Below, piece after piece: positions 61,410-64,000 of a stretch of 64,000 nucleotides of DNA. Position 1 is the first letter of the stretch; each line of letters opens with the position of its first letter. The notes beneath the pieces were generated by a model, which was given only the letters and a program-made list of their open reading frames with translations, was not told the origin of the DNA and ran no database searches. Position numbers and translations under genes: made by a program. The stretch covers positions 61,649 through 125,648 of the forward strand of contig NZ_JBQDYF010000011.1 in NCBI RefSeq assembly GCF_052044135.1, written 5' to 3'. Source of the stretch: Salinisphaera sp052044135 (lineage in GTDB: Bacteria > Pseudomonadota > Gammaproteobacteria > Nevskiales > Salinisphaeraceae).

Positions 61410-63479
61410 TCAGTGCTTGGCCGGGTCCGGCGCATCCGGCAGCGCCGAGTCGCCGGGCACCTCACGCGTCAGATGCAGAAAATGCAGATGACTCTCGTAC
61501 TGATCGAGAATATCGTCGATGACCTGATCCTTGGAGTAGTTCATCAGGTCGTAGCCCTGCGTGCCTTCGGTGAGAAACACTTCGAGGCGGTAGTAATAGG
61601 CATTGGATCGCGATGCGCGCATGGCGAACGTGGGGGTCTGGAACTGGCGGGGCCAGGCCTGATAATTGAAATCGGGCTCGTCGTCCAGTCCGACGCGAAG
61701 CGCGGCATGACGCGCCTCGCCCTCGCCCTGGGTGAACACATCGACCTTGACGCCCTGCGCGCGCAATTCCGCGGCCACGGCATCCATCGCGGGCCGGACC
61801 GCTTCGTCCAGATAGCGCATCACGTGGCGATAGCTGGGAAAACTCATCGCCCGCGACACGCGCGTGGTCCAACTGACCGCATCGCGCCCGCCGGTGCGGC
61901 TCGACAGGTGGCCGGGCAGGCTCACGCGTTGGCTGTCGAATTTGTAGGCTTCGATCTTCAGCGCCTTCCACAGGCCCGCCATCATGAAGAACAGGACGAC
62001 CGAAAACGGCAGACCGGTGACGACGACCGCGCTCTGCAGCGCGGATAACCCGCTCGTGCCCGATCCGGCCAGCAACAGGGCCAAGGTCACGACGCCGATG
62101 ATCGACGCCCAGATGACACGCATCCACACCGGCGCGTCGCTGTTTACGTCGGCGAGCTGCGAGGTGAAGTTGGACAGTACCAGGGCCCCGGAGTCGCCGG
62201 AGGTGACGAAGAACACAATCCCGAGGATGGTGACCCCGATCGTCGACAGCATCGGAAACGGCAGCTGATTGAGGAACAGATAGACGCCGGACGGCGGGTT
62301 GTTCATCACCTGCTGGCCGAAGTCGCCGCCGCCGTGCATGACCATGTCGAGGGCCGAATTACCCAGCAACGACATCCAGATCATCATGAAGATGATCGGC
62401 AGTGTCATGGTGCCGGCTACGAATTCGGCGATCGTGCGCCCGCGCGAGATTCGCGCCAGGAAAAGCCCGACGAACGGGCCCCACGCGATCCACCAGGCCC
62501 AGAAGAACAGCGTCCACCCGTCGAGCCAGCCGGCCGGCGCCGCGTAGGAGAAGGTGTTGGTCGATAGACTCACGAAGTGCGTGAGGTAGTCGCCGACGTT
62601 GGTGACGAAGGTGTTGAGCAGAAACAGGGTGCGCCCCGTGAACAGGACAAAAAGCAGCAACACGATCGCCAGCAGGATATTGAACTCCGACAGGCGGCGA
62701 ATTCCCTTTTCCACCCCTGTGACCGCCGAAATGGTGGCGAACGCAATGATCGCGACCACCAGACCGACCTGCGTCCAGATATTGGCCGCAATGCCGAACA
62801 TGTAATGCATGCCGAAGTTCAGCTGCACGATGCCGATCCCCAGGGCGGCGGCAATGCCGAACACGGTGGCGACGACGGCGGTGATGTCGACCGTGTGCCC
62901 GATCCAGCCGTAGATGCGATTGCCGAACAGCGGGTACAGGGCCGAACGGATAGTCAGCGGCAGATCGTAGCGATAGGAGAAAAACGCGAGCGACATGCCG
63001 ACCAGCGAGTAGATCGCCCAACCGGAGATTCCCCAATGCAGGAAGGTGATCTCGATGGCGTGCCGTGCGGCCATGGCCTGGTCGGCCGGCGCGTCGGGGG
63101 CATTGTAGAACTGGGTGATGGGCTCGGCGATGCCGTAGAAAATGACCCCGATGCCGATGCCCGCGGAGAACAGCATGGCGGACCATGAAAAAAGATTGAA
63201 ATCCGGCCGGGACTGTTCCGGTCCGAGCCGGATGCGACCGAACCGCGACACCGCAACCCCGATCACGAAGACCAGGTATATGATCACCGTCAGGAAGTAG
63301 TACCAGCCGAATGTGGCCGATATCCAGCTTTTCACCGCACTGATCGCGGCTTGCGCCTGCGCCGTGAAAATCATCGTCCATAGCGAGAACACCACGATGG
63401 TGATCGCGGAGCCGTAGAACACGATCGGATTGAGACGATCTTCCGCCGGCTTACGCTCGGATGAGAGGGGCTGACTCAT
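61410..63479 (-). CDS. betT: BCCT-family osmolyte transporter, BetT-like
   Basis: A 689-residue choline/betaine/carnitine transporter. Twelve membrane helices are followed by a cytoplasmic C-terminal domain of about 170 residues, as in E. coli BetT. BCCT signatures are SAGIGIGVIFYGIAEPITQF, ITFLHWGISGWAIYSLVGMS, FGIAAALGIGIVQLNFGMHY, WTLFFWAWWIAWGPFVGLFL and ARISRGRTIAEFVAGTM. BetT imports choline with protons for glycine-betaine synthesis. A GGAG lies 5 bp before ATG 63479. The Trp-rich motif region is intact. No betI/A/B genes are in view, so choline is not proven. Confidence 0.9.
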   Translation of the reverse strand: MSQPLSSERKPAEDRLNPIVFYGSAITIVVFSLWTMIFTAQAQAAISAVKSWISATFGWYYFLTVIIYLVFVIGVAVSRFGRIRLGPEQSRPDFNLFSWSAMLFSAGIGIGVIFYGIAEPITQFYNAPDAPADQAMAARHAIEITFLHWGISGWAIYSLVGMSLAFFSYRYDLPLTIRSALYPLFGNRIYGWIGHTVDITAVVATVFGIAAALGIGIVQLNFGMHYMFGIAANIWTQVGLVVAIIAFATISAVTGVEKGIRRLSEFNILLAIVLLLFVLFTGRTLFLLNTFVTNVGDYLTHFVSLSTNTFSYAAPAGWLDGWTLFFWAWWIAWGPFVGLFLARISRGRTIAEFVAGTMTLPIIFMMIWMSLLGNSALDMVMHGGGDFGQQVMNNPPSGVYLFLNQLPFPMLSTIGVTILGIVFFVTSGDSGALVLSNFTSQLADVNSDAPVWMRVIWASIIGVVTLALLLAGSGTSGLSALQSAVVVTGLPFSVVLFFMMAGLWKALKIEAYKFDSQRVSLPGHLSSRTGGRDAVSWTTRVSRAMSFPSYRHVMRYLDEAVRPAMDAVAAELRAQGVKVDVFTQGEGEARHAALRVGLDDEPDFNYQAWPRQFQTPTFAMRASRSNAYYYRLEVFLTEGTQGYDLMNYSKDQVIDDILDQYESHLHFLHLTREVPGDSALPDAPDPAKH

Positions 63480-63941
63480 GTTGCTCCTGGCACGTGAATT
63501 TGCCGGGTGCACTCGCGTTGCGCCGTCGCGCGACGTGTTGAACCGACGTCCACGTCGCGCCCGTCACAGGGCTCGCTGCCGTGATGGCGCGCTACGGAGG
63601 CCCGGAATCGCGGTTTACCGCCGAAGGGCTGGCCGGCCGGGTACCCGGAATGCCGGCGTAGACTGCCGCCATTCGATTTAGCGTGCAAATGAAACGCCGG
63701 ATCCGCACGCGCCGCGACAGCCGCAGCAATGTGCTGTGCCAGGTATTTTGTCGCATGCAGCGAGGCGGCGCGCGTTCACGGCAAGGCGCGACGCCCCGGC
63801 CCCGGGCATCATCCCCGTGGCCAAGCGGCGTTCGGGCCAGCGGGGCCTATTAATCCGGCATCCAAACAGCCGACTTCATCCGCTGTTTTCAAAGACTTCG
63901 CGGCCAATGGCCACGGCGAGCATGCGGTCGCATGCTCGCGC
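63480..63941. other. Gene-free interval upstream of betT
   Basis: About 460 bp containing the betT promoter region. No frame looks real. Apart from the inverted repeat at its right end, I see nothing else. Confidence 0.5.
63917..63938. repeat. Perfect inverted repeat next to the dispersed repeat
   Basis: CGAGCATGCG and CGCATGCTCG form a 10-bp perfect inverted repeat around a 2-bp centre, 7 bp from the end of the dispersed repeat copy 2. It may be part of that element or a terminator-like end. Confidence 0.5.
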
Positions 63942-64000
63942 TATTAGGGCCTGTTGCCGTTTCGTCCGCGTCCGCGCCAAGCGCTGTTTTGCGGCAAGAC
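63942..64000 (-). repeat. Dispersed repeat, copy 2 (cut by window edge)
   Basis: Read on the minus strand, GCAAAACAGCGCTTG lies near the edge, followed after about 13 bp by ACGAAACGGCAACAGGCCCT, the same two blocks in the same order as in copy 1 near 4.7 kb, but with a much shorter spacer. The rest continues beyond the window. Confidence 0.6.

Noticed and set aside
1..64000. CRISPR arrays, integrases, transposases, phage genes and rRNA
   Set aside because: I looked for regularly spaced repeats and the typical protein motifs and found none; only the two-copy dispersed repeat is unexplained.

Overview
This window looks like chromosomal DNA of a high-GC, salt-adapted gammaproteobacterium. The evidence is the type II secretion genes gspA/B/C/D, a BCCT-type osmolyte transporter, a Kdo-hydroxylase envelope locus, HrpA, PurE/PurK and a ~1200-residue PutA. 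A Salinisphaera-like organism is my best guess, but that is inference from gene content; no rRNA is present. I see no prophage, insertion sequence, CRISPR array or integrase. The window is mostly dense housekeeping and metabolic gene sets with a few non-coding islands.

Layout. 1-4.6 kb: T2SS genes gspD (cut by the window edge) and gspC on the minus strand, divergent from gspA-gspB. 4.6-5.5 kb: a dispersed repeat, then a DUF2845 gene interrupted by an in-frame stop. 5.5-9.9 kb: etfBA, gloA, tRNA-Leu(UAG), an orphan OmpR-type regulator and gph. 10-17.1 kb: a MATE pump, an exported SRPBCC protein, a lemA-TPM-TPM operon, purEK and a FUSC-like membrane protein. 17.2-28 kb: an exported repeat protein, an AmiD-like amidase, an acyl-CoA thioesterase, hrpA, an IalB-like protein, acpH, a GNAT, carbonic anhydrase and a secreted phosphoesterase. 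28-33 kb: a multicopper oxidase, SatP-like acetate transporter, a probable unannotated small RNA (about 30795-30966), an ABM monooxygenase and an Fe-alcohol dehydrogenase. 33-37.5 kb: a cell-envelope block (GT2, ThuA-like, KdoO, ATP-grasp). 37.6-44.4 kb: DUF4168, a TPP-riboswitch-controlled pnuT-kinase operon, a DadA-like oxidase, a CDF transporter, and an AraC regulator divergent from an SDR. 45.4-56 kb: putA, then four same-strand genes for an amino-acid decarboxylase, a nitrilase-type amidohydrolase, a stand-alone ATP-grasp ligase and a C45/Ntn hydrolase. 56.5-64 kb: a P-type ATPase, a CBS protein, a YbaY-MliC-like lipoprotein, a Tag-like glycosylase, betT, and a second copy of the dispersed repeat at the edge.

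The most interesting points are: (1) the decarboxylase/nitrilase/ATP-grasp/C45 set, which reads like an uncharacterised amine- or amide-forming pathway; (2) the TPP riboswitch in front of a PnuC-family transporter and a NadR-like kinase, which argues for thiamine rather than nicotinamide riboside; (3) a structured ~170-nt RNA with its own promoter and a strong terminator; and (4) the tandem-repeat DUF2845 gene with a nonsense codon. All functional statements come from reading motifs and context; no database search was run.
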